64,000 nt of DNA from Camellia lanceoleosa (GCA_025200525.1 CM045767.1:119534021-119598020); one strand, 5' to 3'. Numbered from the stretch's first letter, positions 1 to 11,790 are shown. Program-made: numbers and translations. Notes: generated from the letters alone by a model not told the origin.

Positions 1-83
1 GCTGAGCTCTCGTCTTTTTGGGCCTACTCATCTAGGCCGAGATCATGTCTTCTCGGATCTGGGATCTGGAATCCAGGATCTGC

Positions 84-404
84 TCACTCAGGTTGAGCTC
101 TTCTATACTTGAATGTTATCTCATTGGGAGCGCTCATGCCCCCTGTGTTTGCATCCCTTCTAGAAGGGTCTTCGTTCCACCGCAGGTATCTATCCTTCCA
201 TACTTGGAGGTCATCTTCATTGTAGTATCCGCTTTGATCTGTTGTCTTTGGTGCGTCACCTTCCTTGCCGGCGTCTTTCACTCCGTGACTCTAGTCACGA
301 GTTTTTGTGTTGCGGTCGTCCCCTTCAACGTCAAGGTCGATAGGTCTCCTACTCCCAGCAGGAGTGTTATCTTCAATCTGATCCTTCTGTCTGTTGTTGG
401 CCAT
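84..404 (-). pseudogene. gag N-terminus of a Tat-type Ty3/gypsy element (broken)
   Basis: The start codon lies at 404-402, about 16 bases past the primer-binding site, the same arrangement as in the related element at 45708. The reading frame is colinear with the start of that gag: an acidic, Asp/Asn-rich leader, then the shared block SGYYNEDDL followed by VWK. A stop codon interrupts the leader around 290, just upstream of the long open stretch, so this is a pseudogene. Similarity fades below about 190, and the rest of the element lies off the left edge. Gag would form the retrotransposon particle, but only its N-terminal arm is present here. Identification rests on the internal comparison, not on a domain by itself. 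Confidence 0.75.
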
Positions 405-419
405 CTATTCTTCTTTCTT

Positions 420-436
420 TCCCACAGATGGCGCCA
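420..436 (-). promoter_or_regulatory. Primer-binding site of the leftward Tat-type element
   Basis: On the minus strand it reads TGGCGCCATCTGTGGGA, three bases inside the LTR end. The sister element has TGGTGCCGTCTGTGGGA at 45676-45692. The spacing and TGG start are typical of a plant Ty3/gypsy tRNA primer site. The primer tRNA was not identified with certainty. Confidence 0.7.
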
Positions 437-439
437 AAT

Positions 440-1029
440 TGTGTGTGTCAATTTCCAATCACACTGCCCTCCTTAGTAATTCAGCTGTAGAACACAGGCA
501 AAATAGAAGGCACCTTGCTGTCCTGCACAGAAAGAAAAGGCTCCGGCGGTAGTTCTTCCACCCGGGGGTACTCCGACGATCAAGTCAGTACTCAATATCT
601 CTCAAAGATAATCAATCATCTATTCAACTCACAAGCTTGAGTATAAAAAGCATACCTTAGACCCATGGGGGTGCCTCTCTTTTATAGCCAATACAATCCT
701 AGTCCCAATAGGAGCCTGGCCCTAATGGACTTAGGATTACTGCTAATCTGGGACTCGTAGTGAGATTAGGATAAACTCTCTAAGAGTCTTATCTTTACCC
801 AAACTGAAGTTTTCTCCCAATCTAGGACTCTTGTCCATATCCAGGTTGAGTTCCCTCTTCATTCTAGGACTCTTGTCCCCTATCCGCTTATCTCGGATTC
901 CGATATTTTCGGAGGTAACCTCGGCTTATCCGAGATGACCTCGGCACAACGGCCAAGACACGTGGCACCTCGGCTGACATGTCGGTGTCACCTTGCCACG
1001 TGTTTGTACTCAGAAAATATATCCCCACA
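440..1029 (-). repeat. 5' LTR of a leftward Tat-type Ty3/gypsy element
   Basis: Read on the minus strand, this 590 bp LTR begins TGTGGGGATATATTTTCTG and ends in CACA next to the primer-binding site. It is clearly homologous to the 548 bp LTR at 45125-45672: same start, same repeated TCGG/CCGAGG-rich segment near 890-960, and same TATA box (TATAAAAG, minus strand, 687-680). The two copies face away from each other and carry different indels, so they are independent insertions and not the two LTRs of one element. The mate LTR and the matching TSD are outside the window. Confidence 0.85.
680..687 (-). promoter_or_regulatory. LTR TATA box
   Basis: TATAAAAG on the minus strand, at the same LTR position as the motif at 45428-45435. 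It is the likely core promoter of the element, inferred from motif and position only. Confidence 0.55.
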
Positions 1030-1836
1030 TCTTGATTACTTACAGATGTCATAATAAATTATGTAACTTGACAATTTCATAAGGGTGACCCCACAAACAT
1101 TTATAAGTATGGATCTATAAATATTGTGAAAATAATTAGGAAATTCCTATATCGATTGAAATATTAAGCTACAATATCATTCTATTTTCTTGAAAAAATT
1201 ATTTCACATTTTCTACATAAAACAAAAAAAAACTAATAACTAATGCTATATTTTTCATCATGCAAGATATTCGTGGTATAGGAAACAAGACTCAACAACT
1301 CTTGATGTATAAAAATATATTACATATTGATATTAATACATTCTTACACCAATAGTATGCAAATAATATGCAATAGTGGGTTCAATGAATTTGTATTATG
1401 AGATGAACCATTAAGCAAAAGAAAAATATTTTTTCCCCTGAAATTTCCCCCCTCGAATAGCCCAAAATTTAGAGAGAGAGAGAGAGAAGAGAGGGGAAGA
1501 AGAGGAGCTCCGCCCGCCATCGCCTTGTCGCAGCTAAATGACTCGTCAGCAGCCTCTGCCTCAGCCGCTCTCGCCTCACTCCGCCTCGCCCTCCGCCATC
1601 GCCTCCACCTCCAGCCCAATTTTGTTGGCCCCCTCCAGTCTTTCTTCTTCCTTCTCTTCTTCTTCTTCCTTATTCTGATTTTCTTCTTCTGAAAAAAAAA
1701 AAAAAAAAAATCAAAACAACGAAACGACATCGTTTTGATTTTGGGGGGATTCGGGGAAGGCAGATTCGAGCTACCAATCACTTCTGTAAACAAAATTGTG
1801 TAATAAATTTCATACCTTTAATTGTATTGCAAGTAC
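1030..1836. other. AT-rich intergenic stretch, no gene seen
   Basis: No supported gene. It contains a GA run at about 1471-1487, a GC-richer patch (1500-1640) resembling a plant gene leader, a T/C-rich tract and an A18 run near 1691. The minus-strand reading frame across it is low-complexity (Lys/Arg runs from the poly-T/TTC tract) and is not credible as a protein. Confidence 0.6.
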
Positions 1837-1851
1837 TGTTGACACTATAAA

Positions 1852-1886
<35 letters not shown>
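1852..1886. repeat. (ATT)n microsatellite in the left LTR
   Basis: Perfect ATT trinucleotide run just inside the LTR start. The right LTR has ATT-ACT-ATT blocks at the same position (16170-16256). Confidence 0.9.
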
Positions 1887-2351
1887 GCATTATTGTTATT
1901 GCAGGACACGTGGCACTTTTTTGATCAATTAGAAGTTAAAAGAAGTTACAAAGTTAGTGGTCTTGCATGGTGGAACATGGAAGATAAGGTGGAAGAAGTT
2001 AAAGCACATGTAAAGAATATGATGGACAAAGTGACTTAGTGGAAGACATGGAGGGATATGTGGCATTGTGGGAATGAAAGTGGAAGAGTGAGTAGTTTTA
2101 AGTAGTTATTGGGTAGTTGTTGCTAGAAATGTTTTCCTATAAATAGCCATTGATGGCTACATTTACAAGCTCCAGAACTAGATCCAAAAACCAGTTTATT
2201 TTACTTTATATTTTTTTATCCTTTACATTCCTAGTCATTTATTTTCCAGTCTTTTATTTTACTATTCTGCACTTCAAATTTCTAGGAGTAGTTCTAATTT
2301 AGTTTGTCACTGTAATCTCCTTCGAACCTGTAAAAGTGTGAAGGTACATTT

Positions 2352-4867
2352 TGTAACACCCCGCTTTTTTATTACTCGGATTCCATTCCCAAACCATTAT
2401 TATAGATTCAATTTCAGAGATAAGATACAGAAACTCTTTATATTTACAAGAACACATGATTAAAGATTCTTTCATCCGAGTATAACATGAATGCAACAGG
2501 AGTTATAATTAAATAAATTGCCCGTAGGCTTACATCTTTTAAATTAAGAGAAAGGGATTAACCCTTTCTACATCGACGGCATTTCGCCCACAAATAAAAG
2601 GCCCTGTGGCCAACAAGTAAAGAAGACCCATTACCTTGAAACACTTCTCGAAGTTCACCTGAAAAAGGATTAGCAACGTGGGATGAACATATAGTCCAGT
2701 AGCGATCTTAACATGATCCTAAACAATAACAACTTACAGATAGCTATGATCATGAATGCTAGTCTCATACTATATAAATAATGTGATGATTTATACAGAA
2801 ATATACATATATAAGAACTTTTCTCAAAATCATTCATTTCATTCAATAATGTAAGCAATTCACTTTTCTTTCTTCTTGTTACCTTTTTTCCAAAATTCAA
2901 ATAACAATAACAAATTTCTGAAAACAATTTCACCAAGCCCATTACGTTTTCTTCCACTTTCAAGACTTACACTTGATTTGCCTTTTCAAAACATGTTCAC
3001 AAGCATCTGATGTTCTTCACATTATTCACAATCTCAATACAGTACTTACGTTCGTTTCCAACACATTCGTATCTATACATGTATACCTTTAGTACAAAAG
3101 GAAACAACAAGCAACCAACAACTATCTACTCAACAAATGAGGCAACTCGGCCTTCCAGAACCATAACTATCATAACCTATAATATACCCAGATACACTGA
3201 GACAATAGTGATAAATAAGTTCTGCTCTACCTGTCTTAAGCACGGTAAGCCAAGGATACACATTTCCATAATGAAATGCCAATTTACTAGACACCGGATG
3301 GAAGGTAATGGTACCTCTGCCAAGTTCTCCAGGTGCTAGCTGGAAGGTATTGGCAACTCTCATTCTAAGCGCACCCAATTCTCCAGGCGCTAGCTGGAAG
3401 GTAATGGTACCTCTCATTCTTAGCGCAATATACGTTATCAATCATCACAACATGACAAAATACAACCAACAAGTGTAATGCATACACATAAACTATTCAA
3501 CACAACAATGTCATCCTCCACCGATGATCAAGGACAAAACCTCTAAATGTATGTATTCAACACACGTATTATAATAATCCAATTCTCATGAGATTTTAAA
3601 TCCAACAACAACAATAGTAAAATAAAATATTCATAATCCAACCTCAAGTTAATTTTTGAAATTCACATAGTGTTATCATTTCATTCTTTCATTTCAAAAA
3701 TCAATTCTCTTATTTTCCAAGTTAACATACTCCACCCTTTATCCCAATCCATTTTTTTCATTTCACAAAATTAAATCCATGGATATCAAAGCCACAACCC
3801 AACTCAACTTAATATAATTAATCCAAAATAATTTCAATGCTATAGTTAATTATCTCTTTTAGCTATTAACACATTTACACAAACTATAATAACGATTTAC
3901 AAACATTATTCAACTTCATCCCTTTTTAATTTACCAAGTCAAAACATTAAATTAGGGCTTTTTCTTCTTTCAACATAAACATGCTAGATTACTTCCCAAT
4001 TAACCCAAACAACAATCAATTTAATAATCTCATTCCCAAATGACAAACCCTTTTCATGATTTTCAAAGAAATCCATAATGGATAAGATTTTGATGCAATA
4101 AAATCTACCACATATCTATCTATAGATGGGGTATTGAAAAGGAGCAAAGAAATCCCTACCTCAAGATTCGAAACTCAAGATTGGAAGCCAAAGATGAAGA
4201 CCCAACTTGAAACTCCAAGGAAATCGCAAAACAATCGGTAAAAGTCTTGATCTATGTTTGCTCTTCAACATTCTTGAAATATTTGGGGTGAATCTTGGGC
4301 AAATAGAAGAGAAATCAAGAGTTTGGAAGGTTAGGGTTTCGGGTTTGGAGGATGAGAGGAGAAGAGAGAGAGAAAAATAAAGTTTTTGGGCCAAAAAGTT
4401 AGTTTATAATGTCTGTTAGCGACATGGTCGCTCGAGCGAAGGAAGCTTGGCTTGAGTGTACAAAAGAAGCTCCTAGAATCTCTAAAAATCACGCAGTTCG
4501 CTCGAGCGAAGAAAAGCTTGCTCGAGCGAGCATGTTTCCAACACAGAAATGCAAAATTCAAACATGTATAACTCTCTCATACGGACTTCGTTTAGGCTTG
4601 TTCTTGTGTCCAAATTGAAGCCTCGGAAGTAATCTTTCCAATGGTTCTAACCTCACATCAAGATTCAAAGTATGGAGAGAGAAAATGATGAAAGAGTGAA
4701 AACTACTCAATAACAATTATTCAAATTTGGAGTTTCTGATTCAATCTCACCCAACCACTATGGTAATACCTCAACCAAGGCTCAAATAACAACTAAGACG
4801 ATTCTCAATCAAGGTAATCAAAGGGTCAAATATAGTTTTATTATAATAGGAAGCATAGAGTGGTACA
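2352..4867 (+). mobile_element. Solo LTR (2.5 kb) nested in the LARD left LTR
   Basis: It starts TGTAACACCCCG and ends GTGGTACA. The 5 bp CATTT occurs immediately before (2347-2351) and after (4868-4872), and the host LTR reads through if the insert is removed. There is no second LTR, primer site or pol sequence, so it is a solo LTR left by LTR-LTR recombination. The TGTAACACCCC start, the AGCTGGAAGGTA...GGTACCTC motif and repeated GCTCGAGCGA-type palindromes near 4430-4530 resemble the LTRs at 27488-29771. They are typical of long plant Ty3/gypsy LTRs, possibly Del/Tekay chromoviruses, though lineage is a guess without pol. Confidence 0.85.
3301..3426. repeat. Short tandem repeat inside the solo LTR
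   Basis: Two to three degenerate copies of a unit of about 55 bp built on CTCCAGGYGCTAGCTGGAAG, followed by GGTACCTC or GGCAACTC and CATTCTAAGCGC. The short reading frames over it are by-products of the repeat. Confidence 0.7.
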
Positions 4868-5131
4868 CATTTGTAAACTTTTGTTTACTTAATGCAATTT
4901 GATTTCTAACACTGCTTTCCCCTATTCCTTGTATTATGTGATTAGTCTGTTGAATTTTCTCCTAAAACAAGCTACCAGTAAAAGCCTTTTTCAATGAGGT
5001 TAAAAGAATTTCGAAGCAATTGTCTATTAATTGGTTGGAATTTAATATTTCTATAACAATTTATTGATCTTTGCTGGCACGCTCAAATTACATTTTCAAC
5101 CTTCGAAAGCCAAAAAAGCTAATATATATTT

Positions 5132-5150
5132 TTGGCATGTCCGGTGGGAC
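5132..5150 (+). promoter_or_regulatory. Primer-binding-site-like motif of the LARD-like element
   Basis: TTGGCATGTCCGGTGGGAC lies 7 bases past the left LTR end, the position expected for a tRNA primer site. The primer tRNA is not identified. Confidence 0.5.
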
Positions 5151-5160
5151 TATCATTATA

Positions 5161-5250
5161 ATGGCTAGACGAAGACAACAAGGAGAAAATGAGCGCCTTA
5201 AAGAAGGCATAGAAGAAGAAATGACAAACAAATTGGATTTTGCCATTTAA
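5161..5250 (+). pseudogene. Short relic reading frame at the start of the LARD interior
   Basis: An ATG about 10 bases after the primer site opens a 29-residue, highly charged frame (MARRRQQGENERLKEG...) that ends at TAA. Charged Arg/Glu-rich openings are seen at the start of gag in some plant gypsy elements, so this may be all that remains of a gag start. It is too short to assign, and the remaining interior (to 5968) is AT-rich with no domain. Confidence 0.35.
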
Positions 5251-5968
5251 ATTTATCAATATGAAATATATTGGCGTGAAAGAAAAATTTTGAATCTTCA
5301 AGAAGAGATCCATTTTCTTGATGAAGAAAAATTTCAAGTTGTTACTTTATTATCATATTATTTGGTAGAAGAAAAAAATACAGAGTAATTCATTAACTTG
5401 ATATGGAAAATTTCTAATAGAGACATGAATTATCAACCCTTATTGTTAAGTCTTTAATGTCTGAATTTTGTGGGGTTTTACAAAATGTTTTCAAGTTTTT
5501 TATGACTGAAATTGGTGAAAAATAACTTTATCAATGGCTCAGGGAGTTCAAGAGCCCGTTTTTAAAGAGCCAAATTATGAAATTAACATAACGAAAGACT
5601 GTGTTCTTGAGTCAAACATGGCTAAGAATGATGTTCCATATATGGCTTGAGGGGTTTATACATCCATTTGTAAAGAGCAATTCATGAAAAACTTGTTAGT
5701 GATCATGTTTTTAAATCAAGTTTGGTTAAAAATAATGAGTAACCTACGGTTAGTGGATTTAAAATTTTTGATGATGTGGAAAATCTCAAAATATTTGAAT
5801 TTCCAAAACCACCATATAACACTATCATCGTTGTTCAAAATCCATTTTAGAATTGTGGTTCATATTAAAATTTAATTTTGATGAAATGGTTAACAAAATA
5901 TCAAAGTTTAGAAAATATATTTTGTTGAGTTTTTTTCCCTACATTTTCACAATGGGAAGTATGGAAAT
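5251..5968 (+). other. Left interior of the LARD-like element, non-coding
   Basis: AT-rich, with a poorly conserved duplication of the phrase 'GAGCCAAATTATGAA...GGCT' around 5560-5700. No protein domain is recognisable. It ends at GAAAT, the TSD of the copia element. Confidence 0.6.
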
Positions 5969-7244
5969 TGTTACCCAAAAGACAACCTAAGAGGGGGGTG
6001 AATTAGGTTTTTACAATTAAAATTAATAATACTCTAATAAAAATTATGACTAGCACAATAGATAAATATAATTAATGAAATAAAAATAATTAAAATAAGT
6101 GTCTTAACAACTATGTCAGTTAATGATTTTAGCACAGTAAAAAAGTAAAATATAACTATGGCAATTTAAAATAAAATAAAGAGATAAGGGAGAGATAGAC
6201 AAACAAATTTATAGTGGTTTGGTTTCAACTTGACTTACGTCCACTCTTCAAGCTTCACTTGAGATTTTCCACTATCCTCTAGCTTCACATGGTGCTCGCA
6301 ACCTTTCCATAGATGGAGCAATCCTCCACAAATTTTACACAGACTTTCTAAGTTAAGAACATTGAGTGTATTATACTCTTACAAGGTTGAAAAGAAGGTA
6401 TTTTTGCTTTGACAGAAAGTTACAAGAATTATCTCTGATTTTTCTGTAAACCTCACACAGGAAAGACGAGCTTAAAGCTATACGTCTTAGTGTATAATCT
6501 CTGAAAGAGGATGTAAACAAAAATTGAAGAACACTTCTCAGATAATTTTTTTTTCCAGAGAATAGATGTGAGTGATTATAGATCAAAAAATATTTTTTGA
6601 TTTTTTTTTTCTAACTTGTTTACATTAGAGGCTTTGGTATATATAATGAAACTTATAGCCGTTTATAGCCGTTGTATTCATTTGAATTTATAACCGTTTA
6701 TAGCCGTTGTATTTATTTGAATATCTTCCACTCCATTATTACAAATTTGAATATCTTCCACTTGAACGTTTTGAATCTTTTGAACTGCTGCTGTGCTGGG
6801 TTGTTTGAACATCTGTTTTTGGGCTGTTTGGACCTCTGTTTTGGGCTATTTGAACTCCTGATTTAATCAAATATTAAATACATTCTAACAACATTTAGGA
6901 TAAAAATTTAGGTGAGAAATAATGGGACAAAATAAATTTTGATTCTATTTTTCTCTTTCAAATAAATTAAAACATAATTAAATAAATCATCAAAATAAAT
7001 GTTGATTCTATTTTTCTCTTTTAAATAAATTATCAAAATAAATTTTGATTCTATTTTTCTTTTCCAAATAAATTAAAATATAATTAAATAAATTATCAAA
7101 ATAAATTTTGGATTCTATTTTTCTCTTCCAAATAAATTAAAATATAATTAAATAAATTATCAAAATAAACTTTGGATTCTATTTTTCTCTTTTAAATAAA
7201 TTAAAAGATAATTAAATAAGTAATCAAAATAAATAAGTCTAACA
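5969..7244 (-). repeat. 3' LTR of the SIRE-type copia element
   Basis: It is direct to 13821-14991. On the plus strand it starts TGTTACCCAAAAGAC and ends AAGTCTAACA. A tandemly repeated AT-rich unit (WAAATAAATTAAAAYATAATTAAATAAATYATC, about 80 bp period) occupies 6950-7230. The right LTR has fewer copies, which accounts for much of the 1276 versus 1171 bp length difference. Confidence 0.9.
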
Positions 7245-7258
7245 ATCTCCCCATTTTT
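7245..7258 (-). promoter_or_regulatory. Polypurine tract
   Basis: The minus strand reads AAAAATGGGGAGAT directly against the 3' LTR start (TGTTAGAC), the usual site of plus-strand DNA priming in copia elements. Confidence 0.75.
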
Positions 7259-7654
7259 AATGATGGTACACAATGATATTTTGATTTGATTTGTGAGTAA
7301 GAAAAGCTCCCCCTCAAGTCATGCTCCTTAAATTTATTTATAAAAACATAGGTTAGCACATGTGTAATAAATAAACTTTAATTAGAAATATGATATGAGA
7401 CTAAGATATCAAATTATAAATACATAACATTAGATTAGTTTGAAAATAATACCATAATTTGAAAATAATACCATAATACATAACATCATAATTTTCTTCC
7501 CTTGTGACATTATCAAAAGGAAATCATGGCTCAGAATCTGGAGGAGGAGGAGGAGGAGGAAAATGATAGTGATAAATGGCATAAAAAACAGATAATCAAA
7601 ACATATATATATATATATTATTTGCGTGCCTCTCTCGTGTCCGTCGAAAATCAT

Positions 7655-7909
7655 GTTGTACACGCGTCCTCACTTTTGCGTCAACTAACCGACAAAAGCG
7701 AGATGGGTCAATCAACTGCCTCGACCGTCTTTCGCTCTTGTCTTCTTCTCCTCCTTCTTCTTCTTAGGCACTCTCTTCGACTTCTTCTTCCTTATTCGCT
7801 TCCATCCCTTTCTTCTTCTGCGTGAGAGAGATAGAACAGAGAGACAAGGCAGAGCAGAAAGGCTACCAAAAATGACTTTCCTTTCGATTACATCTCTCTT
7901 TTCTACTAA
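7655..7909 (+). other. Leader-like sequence upstream of the plus-strand reading region
   Basis: A C/T-rich stretch (TCTTCTTCTCCTCC..., TTCTTCTT runs) passes into an A/G-rich one before the ATG at 7910, like a plant 5' untranslated leader. A frame over it is dominated by Leu/Ser runs and is not taken as coding. Confidence 0.4.
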
Positions 7910-8401
7910 ATGGCCTCATCCCATCCCCTTACTCTCTTTCCGGACCTGAATGATCCTGTAAGCGCTGCTGGGTCGAGTGCCCCGGCTCCTACTCTTCCCA
8001 ACCTTCTTATGACGTCGATTGAGCAAATAATGGCAGCTCAATCAAACATTGAAGCCAATCATTTCACACTGACGTCCTGTATGGAGACGGTGACTGTAGT
8101 CACAAAATTGGCTCACCATCTGCAGAACAGGATGAGTGAGGTCCATCAGGTCAACGCCCAACTCTCTCTGCTCTAACGCATGTACAAGGATGCGCGAGCA
8201 GAGATAGGCACACTAAAGGCCGAAAATAAAGAGCTTAAACAGAAGACCACCTCCATGGCCCGATTTGGAGCAACGTCATTCTTGGCCTTTGACAGTCAGC
8301 GGGAAGTCATCGCTCTTGACGAAAGCACAGGGGCAGGGCCTTCAAGGGCTGCCCAAGGTGATAAAAAGAAGAAGAAGACGATAGAAGAGGCGAGTAAGTA
8401 A
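7910..8401 (+). pseudogene. Unrecognised coiled-coil-like reading region, antisense to the copia element
   Basis: Two stretches, 7910-8173 and 8180-8401, lie in the same frame and are separated only by one TAA (8174-8176). Together they cover about 163 residues. The first part is Ser/Pro/Leu-rich (MASSHPLTLFPDLNDPV...), then a long helical, heptad-like section runs from about residue 40 to 125 (QNRMSEVHQVNAQ..., DARAEIGTLKAENKELKQK), and the end is Lys-rich. GC content is clearly higher than the flanks. No family is recognised. It could be a captured host gene, an accessory frame of the kind reported downstream of pol in SIRE/Maximus elements, or a retrocopy. The stop is explicable as CAA to TAA. 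Confidence 0.5.
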
Positions 8402-8537
8402 GATCGGCGTATGGCCGTAAAAAAAATGAAGGTTTTTTATTTTTTATTTTATGTAAATATGTTTATTGTGATCGGCATATGGCCGTAAAAAAAAAACGAA
8501 GGGTGTATTTTGATTTTGATTTGTTTTTGTTTTTATG
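8402..8537 (+). repeat. 68 bp tandem duplication after the plus-strand reading region
   Basis: GATCGGCGTATGGCCGTAAA at 8402 recurs as GATCGGCATATGGCCGTAAA at 8470. An A-run at 8576-8589 follows. The arrangement resembles a 3' untranslated region. Confidence 0.7.
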
Positions 8538-9046
8538 TTTGATGTAATCACTTGAAGATGAAAGTAAAGTATAGAAAAAAAAAAAAAATCAAAATTAAGC
8601 CTCAGGGCAAAACAACAAAAAAATAAAAAATAATGAAAAGAAAAGAAGAAAAAAAATAATAATAAAGGAAATGAAGCCTATTAGTAAAACAATAAAAAAT
8701 AAATAAAAAAGTAAAAGATATTAAGCCTAATAGCAATAAAAAAAATAAAATAAAATAAAATAATACCAGCAGAAATTAAACTTAATGGGACGTTGGTGTT
8801 GCTAGAATGGTAATGCAAAAAAAATACCATGAGGGTTTAAAAAAATCAATGTATGTAAAGTTAATTTTATCTCAAGATGTAGAATTCAAAAAAAATTACA
8901 CAGTTGAGAATAGCAAACTGTTAAGGAGAATAAATGTATGAAGGATTTGAGAGCATTCAAATGATATATATGTTTCTATATCAATGTAGCAATACACATA
9001 TATCATTTTAACAAAAATTCAAGTTTCACAATCATAACAAAACTTT
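8538..9046. other. A-rich spacer between the plus-strand reading region and pol
   Basis: Repeated A-rich phrases around TTAAGCCTAATAGCAATAAAA (about 8595-8780), with no coding potential seen. It lies downstream of pol RNase H in element orientation. Confidence 0.6.
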
Positions 9047-10592
9047 TTAAGTAGAAATCGACATTCCAAGCTCGCCACGAATAAAATTGAAGCAATCCTC
9101 CCTTAGAGGTTTTGTGAAAATATCCGCCAATTGCTTGTCGATGTTTACAAATTCAAGTACAATATCTCCTTTTTGAACATGATCTCTCAAAAAATGATGT
9201 CGAATTTTAATATGTTTTGTTCATGAGTGTTGAACCGGATTTTTGCTTAAATTAATGACATTAGTATTATCACATTTAATAGGGATATGATCATAATGCA
9301 AATCAAAGTCCTCCAATTGTTGTTTCATCCAAAGTATTTGGGCACAACAACTTCCAAAAGTTATATATTCAGTTTCGACCGTTGATAAAGCAACAAAATT
9401 TTGCTTTTTGCTAAACCAAGATACTAATGAGTTACCAAGAAAGTGACAAGTGCCACTGGTGCTTTTTCTATCAAGTTTGCATCCGGCAAAGTCGGCATCC
9501 GAGTAACTAATTAAATCAAATGCAACACCTCTAGGATAAAACAGTCCCAAATTTTGAGTGCCAACAAGATATCTAAAAATTCTTTTAACAGCACCGAGAT
9601 GTGATTCCTTAGGATTTGATTGATATCCAGCACACATACAAACACTAAACATAATATCGAGTCTATTTGCAGTTAAATAAAGAAGTGAGCCGATCATACC
9701 TCGATATTTTGTTTGATCAATGAACTTACCTTTTTCATCCTTGTCTAGCTTAATGGATGTGCTCATAGGTGTTTCAACTATTTTTGAGTCATACATACCA
9801 AACTTTTTGAGTAGTTCTTTTGTGTACTTAACTTGGTTGATAAAAATTCTTTCCTTACATTGTTTGATTTGAAACCTAAGGAAATAATTTAGCTCCCCAT
9901 CATGCTCATCTCAAACACATCTTGCATACACTTAGCAAATTCCTTACACAAGGTTTCATTAGTAGCACTAAATATAATGTCATCCACATATATTTGCACA
10001 ATAAGTAAATCATCATCTTTAATTTTAACAAAAACTGTTGTGTTAATCGTTCCTCTAGAAAAATTATTTTCAATCAAAAATTTACTTAATCGTTCATACC
10101 ATGCACGGGGTGCTTGTTTCAAACCATATAAAGCTTTTGATAGTTTAAAAACATGATTTGGAAAAATATGACTTCAAAACCTGGGGGTTGTTTAACGTAA
10201 ACTTCCTCATTTATAAAACCATTAAGAAATGCACTTTTTACATCCATTTGATAAAGTTTAAAATCTCTAAAATATGCAAATGCATGTAACATGCAAATGG
10301 CTTCTAATCTAGCAATCGAAGCAAAGGTTTCATCGAAATCAATACCTTCTCCTTGATTGTATTCTTGTGCAACAAGTCTAGCCTTGTTTCTTATAATGGT
10401 GCCGGATTTATCAAGCTTGTTTCGAAAGATCCATTTGGTACCGATAATGGTATGATCTTTAGGTTTTGGCACAAGTTCCCACACTTTGTTTCTCTCAAAT
10501 TGGTTAAGCTCTTCATGCATAGCTATCATCCAATGTTCATCGAATTCGGCTTCTTGAAAGTTTTTAGGCTCAATCTGTGAGAGAAAAGCCAA
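9047..10592 (-). pseudogene. copia reverse transcriptase and RNase H (broken)
   Basis: Three open pieces in element order: 10592-10119 (RT fingers and palm start, [32 protein letters not shown]), 10122-9889 (palm with the catalytic YVDDIIF near 9970-9990), and 9796-9047 (RT connection and RNase H: KYRGMIGSLLYLTANRLDIMF, YSDADFAGC, KKQNFVALSTVETEY, then TKHIKIRHHF). The pieces are separated by a frameshift near 10120-10150, breaks between 9889 and 9796, and a TGA at about 9223 where CGA/AGA is expected. RT and RNase H would copy element RNA into DNA in the particle. Catalytic residues survive in places but the chain does not. The stop is the TAA at 9049-9047. Confidence 0.9.
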
Positions 10593-11790
10593 GTTACTAC
10601 AAATGTTTCTAAGTGAAGAGCGAGTTTCAATACCTTTTGTAGGGTCACCTAGGATTAAATCCTTAGGGTGATTATGAACAAACTTTCATTCTCTTGGCAA
10701 ATCGTCATTGTTTCCTCTTTTTTCTTGAGATGGAAGAATAGGTTGTTCAACCTCTGTGTTCAACTTACATGGTTGGTTTTCTTCTTTGTAGATACTTGAA
10801 TCTTCCACATTTTGTTCCAAATCTATATTATCACTAACAATTTGCTTTTGAGCAGAGATGTTAATTTCATCAAATGCCACATGTATAGATTCTTCCACAA
10901 CAAGAGTTCTTTTCTTTAAAACACGATAAGCTTTGCTAGTTAAGGAATAGTCAAGAAAAATTGCTTCATCAGATTTTGAATCAAATTTACCTAAGTTATC
11001 CTTACCATTATTATGCACAAAACATTTGCAACCAAAAATATGCAAGTGAGTAATGTTGGGCTTTCTATCATGCCAAAGTTCATAAGGAGTCTTTTTGAGA
11101 ATAGGTCTAATTAATGCACGATTTAAAATATAGCATGCGGTGTGAACGGTTTCGGCCCAAAAATATTTAGGACGATTATTTTCGCAAAGCCTTGTTCTAC
11201 TCATCTCTTCTAAAGTTTTATTCTTCCTTTCTACTACACCATTTTGTTGAGGGGTTCTAGGTGCTGAAAAATTATGTCCAATACCATGCTTATCACAAAA
11301 CAATTCAAATTTCTCATTTTCAAGTTCTCTACCATGGTCGATTCAAATATTAGTAATAAGAAAGCCTTTTTCATTTTGAATTTTACGACAGAGTTTTGTG
11401 AAAGAAAAAAAGGTTTCATCTTTGTGTGCTAAAAACATAACCCATGTAAATCTTGAATAATCATCAACAATAACAAGACAATAATTTTTACCACCTAGAC
11501 TAGATGTCCTTGATGGACCAAATAAATCCATATGCAGTAGTTGTAAAGGTCTAGTTGTGGAAATGTGAGATTTTGATTTAAACGATGTTTTTGTTTGTTT
11601 TCCTTGTTGACAAGCACTATAAAGATGATATTTTTCAAATTTAATTTTTGGAAGTCCAATGACCAAATCCTTTCTCAAAAGTTTAGCAATTAAATTCATA
11701 TGAGCATGACCAAGTCTTCTATGCCATAAACAACTATTTTCATTATTAACATATAGACATTTAACATCACTAACATAGAGATCATTGAGA
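10593..11790 (-). pseudogene. copia integrase with GAG-pre-integrase zinc-binding end (broken)
   Basis: From high to low coordinate: HRRLGHAHMNL and SACQQGK of the N-terminal zinc-binding module (one expected Cys replaced by Tyr); the catalytic core with Asp in MDLFGP, Asp in DHGREL and Glu in NGVVERKN; then the C-terminal region FGCKCFV...GKFDSKSDEAIFL. The core is cut by a TGA at about 11342 where CGA is expected, separating the first catalytic Asp from the rest. Integrase would insert the cDNA. The style PQQNGVVERKNKTLEEM and ILKKTPYELW is what I associate with SIRE-type copia. Confidence 0.88.

Larger units (their letters stand above)
1837..5124 (+). repeat. Left LTR of the LARD-like element (split at 2351/4868)
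   Basis: The two halves, 1837-2351 and 4868-5124, join into one LTR colinear with 16155-16957. It carries an (ATT)n tract at about 1852-1886. The split is caused by the solo LTR at 2352-4867, whose CATTT duplication flanks both sides. Its last base pair is TA where the right LTR has the canonical CA. Confidence 0.8.

Noticed and set aside
1344..1793. 149-codon minus-strand frame with Arg/Lys-rich middle
   Set aside because: Made of poly-T/TTC tract translation (Lys/Phe runs) and a GC-rich patch; no domain and no homologous copy in the window.
3010..3441. Overlapping frames on both strands near 3 kb
   Set aside because: They cover a short tandem repeat inside a solo LTR.
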